Positions 8,260-17,749 are shown, counted from the first letter of the stretch. The stretch is DNA of 64,000 nt from CAG-390 sp045633005 (GCA_045633005.1 JAZQXT010000047.1:35533-99532), one strand, 5' to 3'. A program made the numbers and translations. Notes: generated from the sequence alone by a model not told the origin.

Positions 8260-8922
8260 ATGAAAAAGAACGCCCGTATAATACTTTCAGCTCGGCGCGT
8301 CGCTCCGCTTGACGAGGATGCGACGAGCGCGGCGCTTTCCCGTATCGCCCTTCTTTTCGGAGAGGATTACGCCGCTTCCTTAAATAAAAAAAATCCCCGT
8401 GCGAGAAACGACTCGCTTGCGGGGGCGTTATTGCTTGCCGATATGGCAGAGGTGCTCGGAGTTGGTGGCAAAATACTCCGTAACGACTGCGAAAAGCCGT
8501 ATTTTGAGAACGGCGGCGCGTATTTTTCCATCTCGCACGACGGCGGCTTTGCCGTTTGCGCCCTATCCATCGAATGCGAGGTTGGCGTTGACCTGACTCG
8601 GCTTCCGCACAGGCTTGACGCGGACACGCGCCGCAGGCTTGCCGCGCGTTGCTTCACGCCCGACGAGGCGAAAAGCGTAGCCGACACGGACGGCGAGGAG
8701 CTTTTCGCCCGTCTGTGGGCAAGGCGCGAGGCTGTCGGAAAGCTTGAAGGCAGGGGCGTAACGCCGTTTTTCGGCAAGCCGATACCCGTAGATAGATATG
8801 CCTTTGATGAATTTTATATTTGCGACGGCGAAAAATGCGGACTTATCGCGCTATGCCGTACGCAAGCGGACGGCGTAGAGCTTCTCCCCCTTGACGAGGG
8901 CGTGCGTATAGAGCGAAAATAA
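8260..8922 (+). CDS. 4'-phosphopantetheinyl transferase, Sfp type
   Basis: This enzyme moves the phosphopantetheine arm of CoA onto a serine of carrier proteins such as acyl carrier protein. The family motifs appear in order: KPYF, the FSISHDGG block (about residues 88-95), VGVDL (Mg-binding Asp) and the helix LWARREAVGKLEGRG, which corresponds to the WxxKEAxxK signature with R-E in place of K-E. At 220 residues it is Sfp-sized rather than AcpS-sized. No polyketide or peptide synthetase gene is near, so it probably serves fatty-acid synthesis or a distant cluster. It has its own consensus promoter. Confidence 0.85.
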   Translation: MKKNARIILSARRVAPLDEDATSAALSRIALLFGEDYAASLNKKNPRARNDSLAGALLLADMAEVLGVGGKILRNDCEKPYFENGGAYFSISHDGGFAVCALSIECEVGVDLTRLPHRLDADTRRRLAARCFTPDEAKSVADTDGEELFARLWARREAVGKLEGRGVTPFFGKPIPVDRYAFDEFYICDGEKCGLIALCRTQADGVELLPLDEGVRIERK

Positions 8923-8934
8923 CGCACGGCAGTA

Positions 8935-8963
8935 TTGACTTTTTTCGACGTTTGTTGTAAAAT
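8935..8963 (+). promoter_or_regulatory. Promoter for the 8998-11800 gene pair
   Basis: TTGACT (8935-8940), 17 bp spacer, TAAAAT (8958-8963), 35 bp before the ATG at 8998. Confidence 0.75.
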
Positions 8964-8997
8964 ATAAGATAAGATATTATGCTCTTTTGGAGGAAAA

Positions 8998-9888
8998 ATG
9001 GCAAAGGGTACTGTTACCAAAAAGGTAATCGTTTCAAATATATTAAAAGCGCTTACGGCGCTGCTTATAACCGCGCTCATCCTCTGTAGCGCCGCACTTG
9101 CCGCTATATTCGTCGTTGCAAGAGGTCCGTCGGGAGATGCGTCGGTGCGCCTTGCGGCAACTCTTGCCGAATCAGGCTCGGTCTGGGGTCCGATCTTTTA
9201 CACGCACGGTGAGCTTGATGCGGCTGTAAAATACTCCGCGCCCGACCTTGCGTCGGCAAAGCTTCAAGCATCTGATACGCAGTACGTCCCCTCGCTTACC
9301 GAAATATCGGGCGAGGATTGGGACGGATATATTATAAAAGGAATATCCCCGAAAAATCTAAAAGCCACGGCGGCATCGGGCGTTGCCGCAAACGCGACCT
9401 TCTCCTTCGGCGTTGAGCCTATGATAGACGCTTATTATACCGACGGCGTTCTGAATTACGTTGGAAACGAGGATAGCATCTTCTGTCTTTGCGCCATTAA
9501 CAGCGAGGGCGTTCTTTTGGCTGGCGGGGCTGATATTTACACCGCTGTAAATTCCGATCTTCTCTGGGCGATCGAAGCCGACAGAGTTCTTGTTTCGGGC
9601 GGCGAGCCCTTGACTGATCTCGGCGGTGGATACGGTTGCCGTGCCGCCATCGGACAAGCCGCCGACGGAAGTATTATCGTAATTTTTGCCGAGGGCGACG
9701 GAATATATCCCTCGGGAATCACCTACGACGAGCTTGCCGCGCTGATGTTCGAAGCAGGCGCGCTCACCGCCGCCGCGATAGATACCGACGGCAGTTTTAT
9801 ATACGGCGGTGACCGTCTTGCAGGTAAGGCGGCGCGCGACGGTCTTGTAATATGGTCATTTTCGGAAGGAGGTGCGGTAAATGAATAA
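8998..9888 (+). CDS. Membrane-anchored phosphodiester glycosidase (NAGPA)-like protein
   Basis: A 296-residue protein with one N-terminal membrane helix (about residues 18-42) and an extracellular domain that ends with RAAIGQAADGSIIVI, GITYDELAALMFEAGALTAAAIDTDGS. This order is typical of the phosphodiester glycosidase/NAGPA domain (DUF2233 type), found in enzymes acting on cell-surface or secreted glycoconjugates. The usual L-D-G-G-G-S segment reads I-D-T-D-G-S here, so activity is uncertain. GGAGG precedes the start. It overlaps the next gene by 8 bp. Confidence 0.65.
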   Translation: MAKGTVTKKVIVSNILKALTALLITALILCSAALAAIFVVARGPSGDASVRLAATLAESGSVWGPIFYTHGELDAAVKYSAPDLASAKLQASDTQYVPSLTEISGEDWDGYIIKGISPKNLKATAASGVAANATFSFGVEPMIDAYYTDGVLNYVGNEDSIFCLCAINSEGVLLAGGADIYTAVNSDLLWAIEADRVLVSGGEPLTDLGGGYGCRAAIGQAADGSIIVIFAEGDGIYPSGITYDELAALMFEAGALTAAAIDTDGSFIYGGDRLAGKAARDGLVIWSFSEGGAVNE

Positions 9889-11800
9889 CTCTCCCGAAGA
9901 AAAAAACATCCCCGAAGTATCCGAGCAGACGGTGAGCGAGGATATCGAAAAGATAAAGGAGCTTAAAAACCGCGCAAAGACGGCGGAGTCGGATAGCGCA
10001 AAAGCACCGAAAACCACCGCATTCGTCGATCCGTACGACCCCAAGCACTCAAGGGAGCGCAGACGTCACCCCAAGCGTCACACCTTCCTTGTGGCGATGA
10101 TAATTTACGTTTCGATAGCGTTCCTCATTATCGGAACCGCCGTGTGCATCGGTTGGAAATACGCCCCGTTAGCATACGAAGCATCCCCTGACAGATTTGT
10201 TGAATCCCTTACCTCGACCACCACGGAAGACGGTTGGAGACAGCATTTGCGCATACAGCTTCCAAAGACGTATCCCGAATACGAGGACGCGTCAAAGCTC
10301 GCCTACGAGGTGCTTTCCCCCGCGTTTAACGTGGGCAAGGTCACCTATATTAGATACGCCGCACGCGACGGTGCGCCCGTATACGAGCTTTTCTCGGACG
10401 GCAAATCCTTTGCTACGATGACGCTGAACGACGTTTCCGAGGGGGCGCTAAGTCTACCCGTTTGGGAGATAGGCGTTATTGATTTTCACATCTCTTTCTT
10501 TGAGGATATCGGCTTCCGCCACGTCAGCGTGACCGTCCCCGACGGTGCCGTGCTTACCGTAAACGGCGTTGATGGCGCAACGGGCAAAAAAGCCGAGGCT
10601 GTAAAGTACCCCGAAATTTCCCCCGCCGAGGCGCAAAGCGACGTTGCCCCCTGCACGAAGTACAGCTTTGACGACCTTTACTATCAGCCCGAAATATCCG
10701 CCACACTCGGCGGCGCATCCCTTGAATGCGTAAAGCTTGGCGAGGACGAGTATTATTTCAAATACCCCGAAAACGCCACGCACAGCCTGACGGTAACCGC
10801 CCCCGAGGGAATGACGGTGCTTGTAGGAGATGCCGTCGTAAATGAATCTTGGGCATCCAAATCGCAGATAGAGGGCGAGCTTGGTGAGCTTGATGACGGC
10901 GGAAGCGGAACGCTTCCGATACTCAACGTATGGACGGTAGACGGTCTGTTTTCCACCCCCACCGTGCGCGGCGAGGTCTACGGCAACGCAGTTCCCCTAA
11001 AGACTCAAACCGAGACCGACTACGTTTTCACCGTGCCCGCCGAATGTAAATACACCATAACGCTGATACTCCCCACGGGTGCAGAGGCTACCGTAAACGG
11101 CAAGCCCCTTGATACCGCAACCAAGATCGAGGGCGGAGCAAGCGCCGAGGAGCTTGGAAGCGGTATGACGTATCTTGGCAAATTCGGCGTTACCGAGCTT
11201 TCAGCTGTTCCCGAGGCAGTTCCCGCGTTTGACAAATACGTTATCAGCGGATATCTTGCCCTACCGAAGATCACGGCAAAGCTTGGCGGTGTCGAGCTTG
11301 CTGAAGCGGGTGTCAGGGTCGAGGAATACGACGTGCTTTGGGAATTTGACTACCCCGTGGGCGACACGCCCGCAAAGGAGCGCGTGGATGCGGCGAAGAA
11401 TTTTGCTAACGAATACGTCGAGTACGTCTGCGACGGCGGTGCTTGGACTCACCCCGAAAACTCAAAGGCGTTCAATGAAAATTATGACGCTCTGCTTGCC
11501 GCTATGGTAGAGGGCACGGCGGGATATATCGGCATTATGCAGTCCTACGGCGTAGTTTATAAGCTACCGCCAAGCGTTTCCTTTAACGTAGACAGCCTTA
11601 CGGTGTCCGACGCTATATCCTACACCCCCGCTTGCATCAGCACGCGCCTTGACTACAAGCTGACGCGCACGGTAAGCGCCGACGGCGCACCCGCAAGCGA
11701 AAGCCTTGAGGGCAGCATTATGGTCCTTCAGGTGCTTTATCAAAACGAGTGGCGCGTATGGAGCTTTTTCCTTGACGGCGGGATCGCCGAGCTTATATAA
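9881..11800 (+). CDS. Large membrane-anchored envelope protein with repeated beta domains
   Basis: A 639-residue protein: an acidic cytosolic N-terminus (1-64), one membrane helix (about 67-92), then a long extracellular part. Three or four related modules recur, each with a phrase like VTVPDGAVLTVNGV, LTVTAPEGMTVLVGDAVV or ITLILPTGAEATVNGKPL, followed by a strand containing LGG. This resembles PEGA- or TcaA-like small beta domains. The C-terminal 120 residues form a different alpha/beta domain. It overlaps the glycosidase-like gene and shares its promoter, so the two probably act together at the cell surface. Function unknown. Confidence 0.7.
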   Translation: MNNSPEEKNIPEVSEQTVSEDIEKIKELKNRAKTAESDSAKAPKTTAFVDPYDPKHSRERRRHPKRHTFLVAMIIYVSIAFLIIGTAVCIGWKYAPLAYEASPDRFVESLTSTTTEDGWRQHLRIQLPKTYPEYEDASKLAYEVLSPAFNVGKVTYIRYAARDGAPVYELFSDGKSFATMTLNDVSEGALSLPVWEIGVIDFHISFFEDIGFRHVSVTVPDGAVLTVNGVDGATGKKAEAVKYPEISPAEAQSDVAPCTKYSFDDLYYQPEISATLGGASLECVKLGEDEYYFKYPENATHSLTVTAPEGMTVLVGDAVVNESWASKSQIEGELGELDDGGSGTLPILNVWTVDGLFSTPTVRGEVYGNAVPLKTQTETDYVFTVPAECKYTITLILPTGAEATVNGKPLDTATKIEGGASAEELGSGMTYLGKFGVTELSAVPEAVPAFDKYVISGYLALPKITAKLGGVELAEAGVRVEEYDVLWEFDYPVGDTPAKERVDAAKNFANEYVEYVCDGGAWTHPENSKAFNENYDALLAAMVEGTAGYIGIMQSYGVVYKLPPSVSFNVDSLTVSDAISYTPACISTRLDYKLTRTVSADGAPASESLEGSIMVLQVLYQNEWRVWSFFLDGGIAELI

Positions 11801-11837
11801 ACGAAAAATCCACTCGAAACGAGTGGATTTTTCGTTT
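11799..11837. terminator. Bidirectional terminator between convergent genes
   Basis: A long perfect palindrome, AAACGAAAAATCCACTCG paired with its complement, gives a T tract on both strands. It serves the 8998-11800 pair and hprK. Confidence 0.9.
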
Positions 11838-12768
11838 ATTCTCCAACGCCCATCATTGCCATAAGGCGCTTATTGAATTCGTCGGCGGTGTTGTATCCCA
11901 TCTTCTTTTGACGGTTATTCATAGCCGCGATCTCAAGGATAATAGCAAGGTTTCGTCCCGCGTGGACGGGTATGGTAAGGCTTGGCAGGCTGATACCGAG
12001 TATCTCCACGCGCTCGTCGTCAAGACCTAATCTGTCGTACATCTTGCCCTGCTCCCAAGGCTCGAGGTTTACAACAAGGTCTATTTTTTCCGACATTTTT
12101 ACCGAACCCATACCGAAAAGTCGGCGCACGTCAACTATACCGATACCGCGAAGCTCAACGTAGTGGCGTATTATGTCGGGGGCAGTACCGACAACGGATT
12201 TTGCCGAAACGCGCTTTATCTCCACCGCGTCGTCCGCGATAAGTCGGTGTCCGCGCTTAACAAGCTCTATTGCCGTTTCGCTCTTACCTATTCCGCTGTC
12301 GCCGAGGAGCAATATTCCCTCGCCGTATACCTCGACTAAAACTCCGTGCTGTGTGAGTCTCGGTGCAAGATGAATATTTAAAGACGCGATAAGCGCCGCC
12401 ATAATAGCCGAGGTAGCATCCGCCGTTCCAAGAAGCGGAACTCCAAACTCCTCACATTTTTCAACTATCTCGTCAAAGGGCTTATGCCCCGCCGTCATCA
12501 GAACGGCAACGGGACGCTTCGACAGAAACTCAGAAATGCTCACCTTGCGCGCCGCATCGTCAAGGCGGGAAAGATATCTGTACTCCGCGTTTCCGATGAG
12601 CTTTATTCTGTCGGTCTTAAAATACTCGAAAAATCCCGCAAGGGCAAGACCGGGACGGTCTATCTCGTTACTCGTTACCATTATGTTCTCCGCCGAATCG
12701 GGAAGGTATATAACGTTCAGGGAAAACTCCTCTATCAGCTTTGCAAGCGAAATACTGTATTTATCCAC
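11836..12768 (-). CDS. hprK: HPr kinase/phosphorylase
   Basis: A bifunctional enzyme that phosphorylates HPr on Ser46 and removes the phosphate, setting carbon catabolite repression in Firmicutes. An N-terminal domain precedes the P-loop GDSGIGKS (residues 156-163); the acidic pair IADD (177-180), the signature ELRGIGIVDVRRLFG and the late HAGRNLAIILEIAAMN follow as expected. The length of 310 residues is normal. The start is GTG at 12768 with AAAGGA about nine bases upstream. It is a single-gene unit with its own promoter; lgt or ptsH are not adjacent. Confidence 0.95.
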   Translation of the reverse strand: MDKYSISLAKLIEEFSLNVIYLPDSAENIMVTSNEIDRPGLALAGFFEYFKTDRIKLIGNAEYRYLSRLDDAARKVSISEFLSKRPVAVLMTAGHKPFDEIVEKCEEFGVPLLGTADATSAIMAALIASLNIHLAPRLTQHGVLVEVYGEGILLLGDSGIGKSETAIELVKRGHRLIADDAVEIKRVSAKSVVGTAPDIIRHYVELRGIGIVDVRRLFGMGSVKMSEKIDLVVNLEPWEQGKMYDRLGLDDERVEILGISLPSLTIPVHAGRNLAIILEIAAMNNRQKKMGYNTADEFNKRLMAMMGVGE

Positions 12769-12799
12769 TTTTTTACATCCTTTAGGTTTTTATATGAAT

Positions 12800-12828
12800 A
12801 GTATATCACACCAACGGCGGAAAGTGAA
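12800..12828 (-). promoter_or_regulatory. Likely hprK promoter
   Basis: Minus strand: TTCACT (12823-12828), 17 bp spacer, TATACT (12800-12805). Confidence 0.5.
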
Positions 12829-12971
12829 TAGGAATTTTGATTTTTTATTTGCATAGCGGACAAAAAATCGAAAAAAGTCCGTTCTATTCACACAAAAGTC
12901 ATATTTTTTTGCTATTATATAAGATAGATTATTATGCACACATATATTTTACATAATCTCGGAGGACTCTT

Positions 12972-14012
12972 ATGAATAAAATACGCCGCGCGTGGCGATA
13001 CGCCGCTTTGCTTTTGGCTCTTGCCATTACCCTTCCCGCTCTCCTTTCCTGCGCTCTGACTCCCATCGAGCCGACCGAGGCGGAGCTTGCCGTTGTTGGA
13101 AAGATAGGCAACTACGACGTTCATTACGACGAGCTCCGTTTTCTTACGATAAACTTCAAAGCGGAGCTTGAGAAAAAATACGGCGAGGGTATATGGAACG
13201 CCCCCGAGACCGCCGCAAAATACAAGGACGAGCTTAAAAAGCTGGTGTACGACAGCATCCTGAGCGACTATTACGCCGTACTGGCTCTCGCTGACGATTA
13301 CTACGTCGGCGGCTCAAGCGCGATGCTGAACGAGGATGAGATACTTGACGCCGTTCAAAAGGACGTTGAGGCTACCGCAGAGGAGCAAGGCGGCAACGGA
13401 AAATATAAGACTTGGCTTTCGGACAACGCATTTTCCGACCGACTCTACCGCTTCTATCTCGCCTCCGACTATTGCGCCAAGGAGCTTTTCTTCATTCTTG
13501 TCAGCGACCTCGGCATCATTCCCGACGATGATAAGTCGATAACGGAATATATGCACTCGGACAAATTCATTCGCACGAACCACGTCTACATATCCGACAC
13601 GAGCGAAGAAGGTCTTGCCCTTGCCGAAAAGCTCAGAGCAGAGCTTGCCGCATCCGACGATCCTGCGACCGACATTATACTGATGAAGGGCAAGCACTGC
13701 GATGATTGGACAATGACCACCACGCACGGAAAATACTTTGCAAGATACTCCTCCGACCTGCCCGAAGAATACGAGCTTGCCGCGTTTGAGCTTGACGAGG
13801 GTGAGGTCAGCGAGGTCGTTACGACCGACAATGGATATTACGTTATCCTTCGCCTTGAGGTAGAGGATGCGTATCTTAATGCAAAATTTGATGATTTCAA
13901 GGACGACATTCTCGGTTCAGAGTTCAACAAGATACTCAACGAGTATATGGAAAAGATGGAATTCATCCCCAACGAATACGGCGCAAGCCTTGACCTTGTG
14001 GCTATAAGCTGA
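12972..14012 (+). CDS. PrsA/SurA-like lipoprotein foldase
   Basis: A 346-residue lipoprotein: a basic N-terminus, a hydrophobic segment and the lipobox L-L-S-C with the lipidated Cys at residue 27. The rest is charged and helical, then contains a parvulin-like stretch (RTNHVYISD...AEKLRAEL...DLPEEYELAAFELDEGEVSEVVTTDNGYYVI) typical of PrsA-type peptidyl-prolyl isomerases that help secreted proteins fold. Key catalytic residues cannot be judged reliably, so it may be only a chaperone. CGGAGG lies upstream. Its stop overlaps the ATG of the next gene (TGATGG). Confidence 0.75.
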   Translation: MNKIRRAWRYAALLLALAITLPALLSCALTPIEPTEAELAVVGKIGNYDVHYDELRFLTINFKAELEKKYGEGIWNAPETAAKYKDELKKLVYDSILSDYYAVLALADDYYVGGSSAMLNEDEILDAVQKDVEATAEEQGGNGKYKTWLSDNAFSDRLYRFYLASDYCAKELFFILVSDLGIIPDDDKSITEYMHSDKFIRTNHVYISDTSEEGLALAEKLRAELAASDDPATDIILMKGKHCDDWTMTTTHGKYFARYSSDLPEEYELAAFELDEGEVSEVVTTDNGYYVILRLEVEDAYLNAKFDDFKDDILGSEFNKILNEYMEKMEFIPNEYGASLDLVAIS

Positions 14013-15019
14013 TGGCTACGATCAGTACAGGCAGACGCCGCGCATACAGACATAGGCACAAAAAGCCTATGAACGGGTGGGCAAAATACGTTATCGGCGT
14101 CACCGTAGCGGCGCTTTTGATATTTGTTTTCGCCGTAGCTCTCGGTTCAAAGCTCGGCGAGATCGCAGATAACACCGACGTCACTACCGTGCCATCTACG
14201 ACTGCGCCCACAACCGCCCCCAAGATGCCCGTAATTCTCGCAAAAGCACACTCGCTTGCCGCTCCGAGCGACGATACTACCGAAGCTCCTGAAACGACAC
14301 TCCCCTCGGATGACACGACCGCAAACGACGAGACTACCGCACCGTCCGAGCCCGCTATATCCTATAACGCGATATCCGTGCTTCTGCGCTCCTTTGCCGA
14401 GGACGGCGCGGCGCTCCTTCATTATTCATCGCCGCTTACGTTAAAATACAGCCTTGCAAGCGACTCGGCGCTCGACCTTGAAAAAGCCCTTTCCGTGTTT
14501 GCCGAAGACGACTACGTCAGCGGTGTTTTTGCCCTCTCCTTCCCTTCCGCCTCTTCCACCGAGAAGAATCTTTCAAGGGAATACGAGCTTGCGCTACTTT
14601 GCGAGATAGCCTCGCACGGAATCGACGAGATAGTGCTTCTCGGCTTTTCCTCGACTCCCGACGGACTTGCCGAGGCGAACGCCTTCATCCTTGAGCTTCT
14701 CTCGCGCGAGGATGCCGCATCTCTTGCCGTGGGTATCGCACTCGACCACGAGCTTCTTGAATCCGACGATGCCAAGACCGTCCTTCGCGAGTCGGGAATA
14801 AGTAAGGCGTTTTTGGCGCTCGACCTTTACAGCATTCACGTTCCCGAGCTTATGAGCGCGGAGGATTTTATCCAGAACAAGATCGACAAGTGCGCCGACA
14901 CGCTTTCAACCTACAACCTGCGCCTGCTTTTAGGATGCGGAAAGTCTCCCGACCTTGAAAGTCAGGTTCGACTTGCGCTGAAAAACAACATATACAATAT
15001 CCAAGAGGTTGGGAAATAA
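14012..15019 (+). CDS. Membrane-anchored protein with a possible TIM-barrel domain, unknown
   Basis: A 335-residue protein with a basic N-terminus, a membrane helix (about 25-48), a Thr/Pro/Asp-rich stalk (about 55-115) and a C-terminal domain of about 215 residues with alternating beta-strand and helix phrases (for example EIVLLGFSSTPDGL, SLAVGIALDHELL, LRLLLGCGKSP). The pattern hints at a TIM barrel, as in putative glycoside hydrolases, but no catalytic motif was recognised. It is translationally coupled to the PrsA-like gene, so both may work outside the membrane. Confidence 0.6.
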   Translation: MATISTGRRRAYRHRHKKPMNGWAKYVIGVTVAALLIFVFAVALGSKLGEIADNTDVTTVPSTTAPTTAPKMPVILAKAHSLAAPSDDTTEAPETTLPSDDTTANDETTAPSEPAISYNAISVLLRSFAEDGAALLHYSSPLTLKYSLASDSALDLEKALSVFAEDDYVSGVFALSFPSASSTEKNLSREYELALLCEIASHGIDEIVLLGFSSTPDGLAEANAFILELLSREDAASLAVGIALDHELLESDDAKTVLRESGISKAFLALDLYSIHVPELMSAEDFIQNKIDKCADTLSTYNLRLLLGCGKSPDLESQVRLALKNNIYNIQEVGK

Positions 15020-15050
15020 AAGACGAATAATTTTCGCCACAGGCACAAGT

Positions 15051-15094
15051 AAAGTAAAAGCCGATATGGAAAATCCATATCGGCTTTTACTTTT
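15051..15094. terminator. Bidirectional terminator
   Basis: An almost perfect palindrome centred on 15072 (AAAAGCCGATATGGA stem) with A and T runs on opposite sides. It separates the plus-strand 12972-15019 unit from the minus-strand sugar genes. Confidence 0.9.
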
Positions 15095-16085
15095 ACGCCC
15101 AGCTCATAGTGCGGGGCTTATCCTCCACCATAACCAGAGGCGCAAGGAAGGCAACAGCCTTCTTGAGTCCCTCGTCAATGGTCATTATGCTGTCCTCGTG
15201 CTCGATAGAGAGCGCTCCATCGTAGCCGCACAGACGAAGGTTGGAAATGATATCGCGCCAATATGCGGCGTCGTTACCGAATCCAACTGCGCGGAATACC
15301 CACGATCTGCCAAGCTCGTCGCTGTAATGCTTGGTGTCAAGCACACCGTTCTTTGCGGTGTTGTACTTGTCGATCTTGGTATCCTTCGCGTGGAAGTGAT
15401 ATATCGCACCCTTCAGCTCGCGGATAGCGGCAACGGGGTCGATTCCCTGCCAGATAAGGTGGGAGGGGTCAAGGTTTGCACCGAGAACGTTACCGACCTT
15501 CTCGCCCGCGATCTTCGATACTGCGGCGCGGAGCTTGAGAACGGTTTCAGGATTATATACGCAGAATCCGGGGTGCATCTCAAACGCGATATGCTCAACA
15601 CCGTGGGAAAGTGCAAATTCAGCGGTCTTTACCCAGTACGGAATAAGCTTTTCGTTCCATTGCCAATCAAGAATAGCAAGGAAATCCTCAGGCCAGGGGC
15701 AAGTTACCCAGTTAGGATACTTCGAGCCCTCGGAGTCACCGGGGCAGCCCGAGAAGCCGACGATGGTCTTGACGCCGAGCTTTTCTGCAAGCAGAACGGC
15801 GTTCTTGAAGTCCTCGTCGTATGCGGCAGCAGTAGCCGCATCGGGATGGAGGGGGTTGCCGTGGCAAGCCAAAGCAATGATCTCGATACCGTATTTTGCA
15901 AAGGTAGCCTTGAATTCATCAAGAGCTGCGGGGTCTGCAAGGAGAGCGGCGGGGTTGCAATGCGCCTTACCGGGATATCCGCCCGCGCCTACCTCAACTG
16001 CCTTTATACCGAGTCCGCTGAGAGTGGACAAAGACTCGTCAAGCGTTTTGGCGGCGTAAAGATTTTCAAGTACTGCAAGTTTCAT
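15093..16085 (-). CDS. Sugar phosphate isomerase/epimerase (xylose isomerase-like TIM barrel)
   Basis: A 330-residue protein of the AP-endonuclease-2/xylose-isomerase-like family. The metal-binding residues expected around the barrel mouth appear in FEMHPG, NLDPSHL, HFHAKD and SIEHED. Such enzymes isomerise or epimerise inositol, keto-sugars or related compounds. The partner gene upstream is a Gfo/Idh/MocA oxidoreductase, a very common pairing in sugar or inositol catabolism. The substrate cannot be told from sequence. It lies 15 bp after the oxidoreductase gene, so the two form an operon. Confidence 0.85.
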   Translation of the reverse strand: MKLAVLENLYAAKTLDESLSTLSGLGIKAVEVGAGGYPGKAHCNPAALLADPAALDEFKATFAKYGIEIIALACHGNPLHPDAATAAAYDEDFKNAVLLAEKLGVKTIVGFSGCPGDSEGSKYPNWVTCPWPEDFLAILDWQWNEKLIPYWVKTAEFALSHGVEHIAFEMHPGFCVYNPETVLKLRAAVSKIAGEKVGNVLGANLDPSHLIWQGIDPVAAIRELKGAIYHFHAKDTKIDKYNTAKNGVLDTKHYSDELGRSWVFRAVGFGNDAAYWRDIISNLRLCGYDGALSIEHEDSIMTIDEGLKKAVAFLAPLVMVEDKPRTMSWA

Positions 16086-16100
16086 TTTGCACCTCGGAAA

Positions 16101-17192
16101 TTAGAATCTGTAGATCTCGCCCGTTGCGGCAGAGGTGTAGATACCCTCAAGGATTCTCGTAATAGTGTAAGCCTGCTCGGGAGTTACGAAGGGCTCGGTA
16201 TCGTTGAGAATAGCCTCGATAAAGAGTCTTGCCTCGCGGTCTGCGGGAGTCTCGCCTGCCTTACCGTCGTTATAAGCCGCGCTGTCAGCGGTGAGCTTAG
16301 GAACGAAGCGGTACTGTGCGCCGTGGCTTACGCCGTTGATGCGAACGCCGTCGTTCATATCAGCGCCTGCCTTAGTTCCGCAGAATGCGGTAATAGCTTC
16401 CTTGGTGTCAAGCATATTGATAGCCCAAGAGGACTCAAGAACGATGGTAGCGCCGTTCTCCATAACTACGAAGCCAAATGCGCTGTCCTCAACGGTGAAC
16501 TTGCTTCTGTCCCAAGGACCCCAAGCGTTGCCCTGATCAGCGTCTGCGAGGTTGTTGAGCTTGTGGTAAGCAGTACCTACGCAATACTTGGGCTTGTAGT
16601 TGTTAAGGATCCAAAGGGTAAGGTCGAGAGCGTGAGTACCGATGTCGATGAGAGGACCGCCGCCCTGCTCCTCCTCGTTAAGGAATACGCCCCAAGTGGG
16701 AACCATTCTGCGGCGGAGAGCAGTTGCCTTAGCGTAGTAGATGTCACCGAAAACGCCGTCCTCTGCCTGAGACTTGAGCCAGAGAGAGTCGGGGCGGTGA
16801 CGGTTCTGATAACCGATAGAGAGCTTCTTGCCCGTTGCCTTTGCGGCGTCAAGCATCTTTTTAGCCTCGGCGGAGTTGATAGCCATGGGCTTTTCGCACA
16901 TAACGTGCTTGCCTGCGTTGAGCGCGTCAACGGTGATAAAGCTGTGGGAGCGGTTGGGGGTAAGAACGTAAACGACGTCAACGTCCTTGTCCTCGATAAC
17001 CTTGTGGTAGTCGGTGGTTATATATTCATCGCCCTTACCGAATTTAGCGCGAGCCTTGACAGCGCGCTCCTCAACGATATCGCAGAAAGCGATGATCTTA
17101 AGATTTTTCTGCTTTACGAGAGCGGGAAGGTGCTTGTTGTTGGCGATGCCGCCGCATCCGACGATAGCGGCGCGAAGAATAGTGTTGTTCAT
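16101..17192 (-). CDS. Gfo/Idh/MocA-family NAD(P)-dependent oxidoreductase
   Basis: A 363-residue sugar or inositol dehydrogenase. The N-terminal Rossmann motif VGCGGIANNKHLPAL binds NAD(P); the family signature CEKPMA lies at about residue 99 and the active-site helix DIGTHALDL follows at about 187. A GGAGAAAAAGGACT ribosome site precedes the ATG. It is the first gene of a two-gene unit with the TIM-barrel isomerase. No transporter or regulator is adjacent to show the substrate. Confidence 0.9.
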   Translation of the reverse strand: MNNTILRAAIVGCGGIANNKHLPALVKQKNLKIIAFCDIVEERAVKARAKFGKGDEYITTDYHKVIEDKDVDVVYVLTPNRSHSFITVDALNAGKHVMCEKPMAINSAEAKKMLDAAKATGKKLSIGYQNRHRPDSLWLKSQAEDGVFGDIYYAKATALRRRMVPTWGVFLNEEEQGGGPLIDIGTHALDLTLWILNNYKPKYCVGTAYHKLNNLADADQGNAWGPWDRSKFTVEDSAFGFVVMENGATIVLESSWAINMLDTKEAITAFCGTKAGADMNDGVRINGVSHGAQYRFVPKLTADSAAYNDGKAGETPADREARLFIEAILNDTEPFVTPEQAYTITRILEGIYTSAATGEIYRF

Positions 17193-17359
17193 AGTCCTTT
17201 TTCTCCTTTATGTATAGGAAATTACGGGGTTACCCCATTTATATTATGATATCATATCTCACTTACAAAATCAATAGTTATCTTGCTAAAAATCAGACAT
17301 TTTTTGTTACAAACTACCATTTTATTGCCATTTTGGGCATTTGAGCGGAAAACTCTTGC

Positions 17360-17734
17360 TCAATACCGCTCGTTATACCTGAGCTTGCGCCACAGAGCGC
17401 GCGCCTCACGCAGACGGCGGTAGAGCGTCCGCTCGTCGCAGTGAAGCTCGCCCGCAACGCAAATGACGCGATATGTAAGCTCGTTTGGCATAAGCTTCAT
17501 TTCGGGCGCGAAGAAATACACCCTGCGCGCCGCCTCCGCCGTATCGCACTTGCCCGCGGCTTCAAGAAAGCGCAAGGTCTCCCACACGGCAAAAAGGTCA
17601 AGGACTACGCCCTCCGAGCCCGCCCTTTTTACGCGCCGCAAAAGCGAGAGCGGCTCTTTTTCCTTATCGAGTCCGAGCCGCGCGAATCTCCTGAACGCGC
17701 GTATCTCCTCCTCTTTTCTTCTGTCTACCGACAT
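17360..17734 (-). CDS. Small HTH regulator, phage late-regulator-like, behind a LexA-type box
   Basis: A 124-residue basic protein, with many Arg residues in the first half. The C-terminal part (LTYRVICVAGELHCDERTLYRRLREARALWRKL) reads as a helix-turn-helix resembling the sigma-region-4-like domain of ArpU/RinA phage regulators; this is inference. The ATG at 17734 is preceded by TTGGAGGTG. Its promoter is a perfect consensus with a GAAC-N4-GTTC palindrome over the expected start of transcription, the form of a Firmicute LexA operator. It could therefore be induced by DNA damage. It stands alone, between the sugar genes and the surface-protein genes. Confidence 0.65.
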   Translation of the reverse strand: MSVDRRKEEEIRAFRRFARLGLDKEKEPLSLLRRVKRAGSEGVVLDLFAVWETLRFLEAAGKCDTAEAARRVYFFAPEMKLMPNELTYRVICVAGELHCDERTLYRRLREARALWRKLRYNERY

Positions 17735-17749
17735 TTTCACCTCCAAAAC

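Noticed and set aside
15009..17249. 746-codon plus-strand open frame
   Set aside because: It lies opposite two clearly conserved genes (isomerase and oxidoreductase), has no protein-like composition and is a by-product of their codon use.
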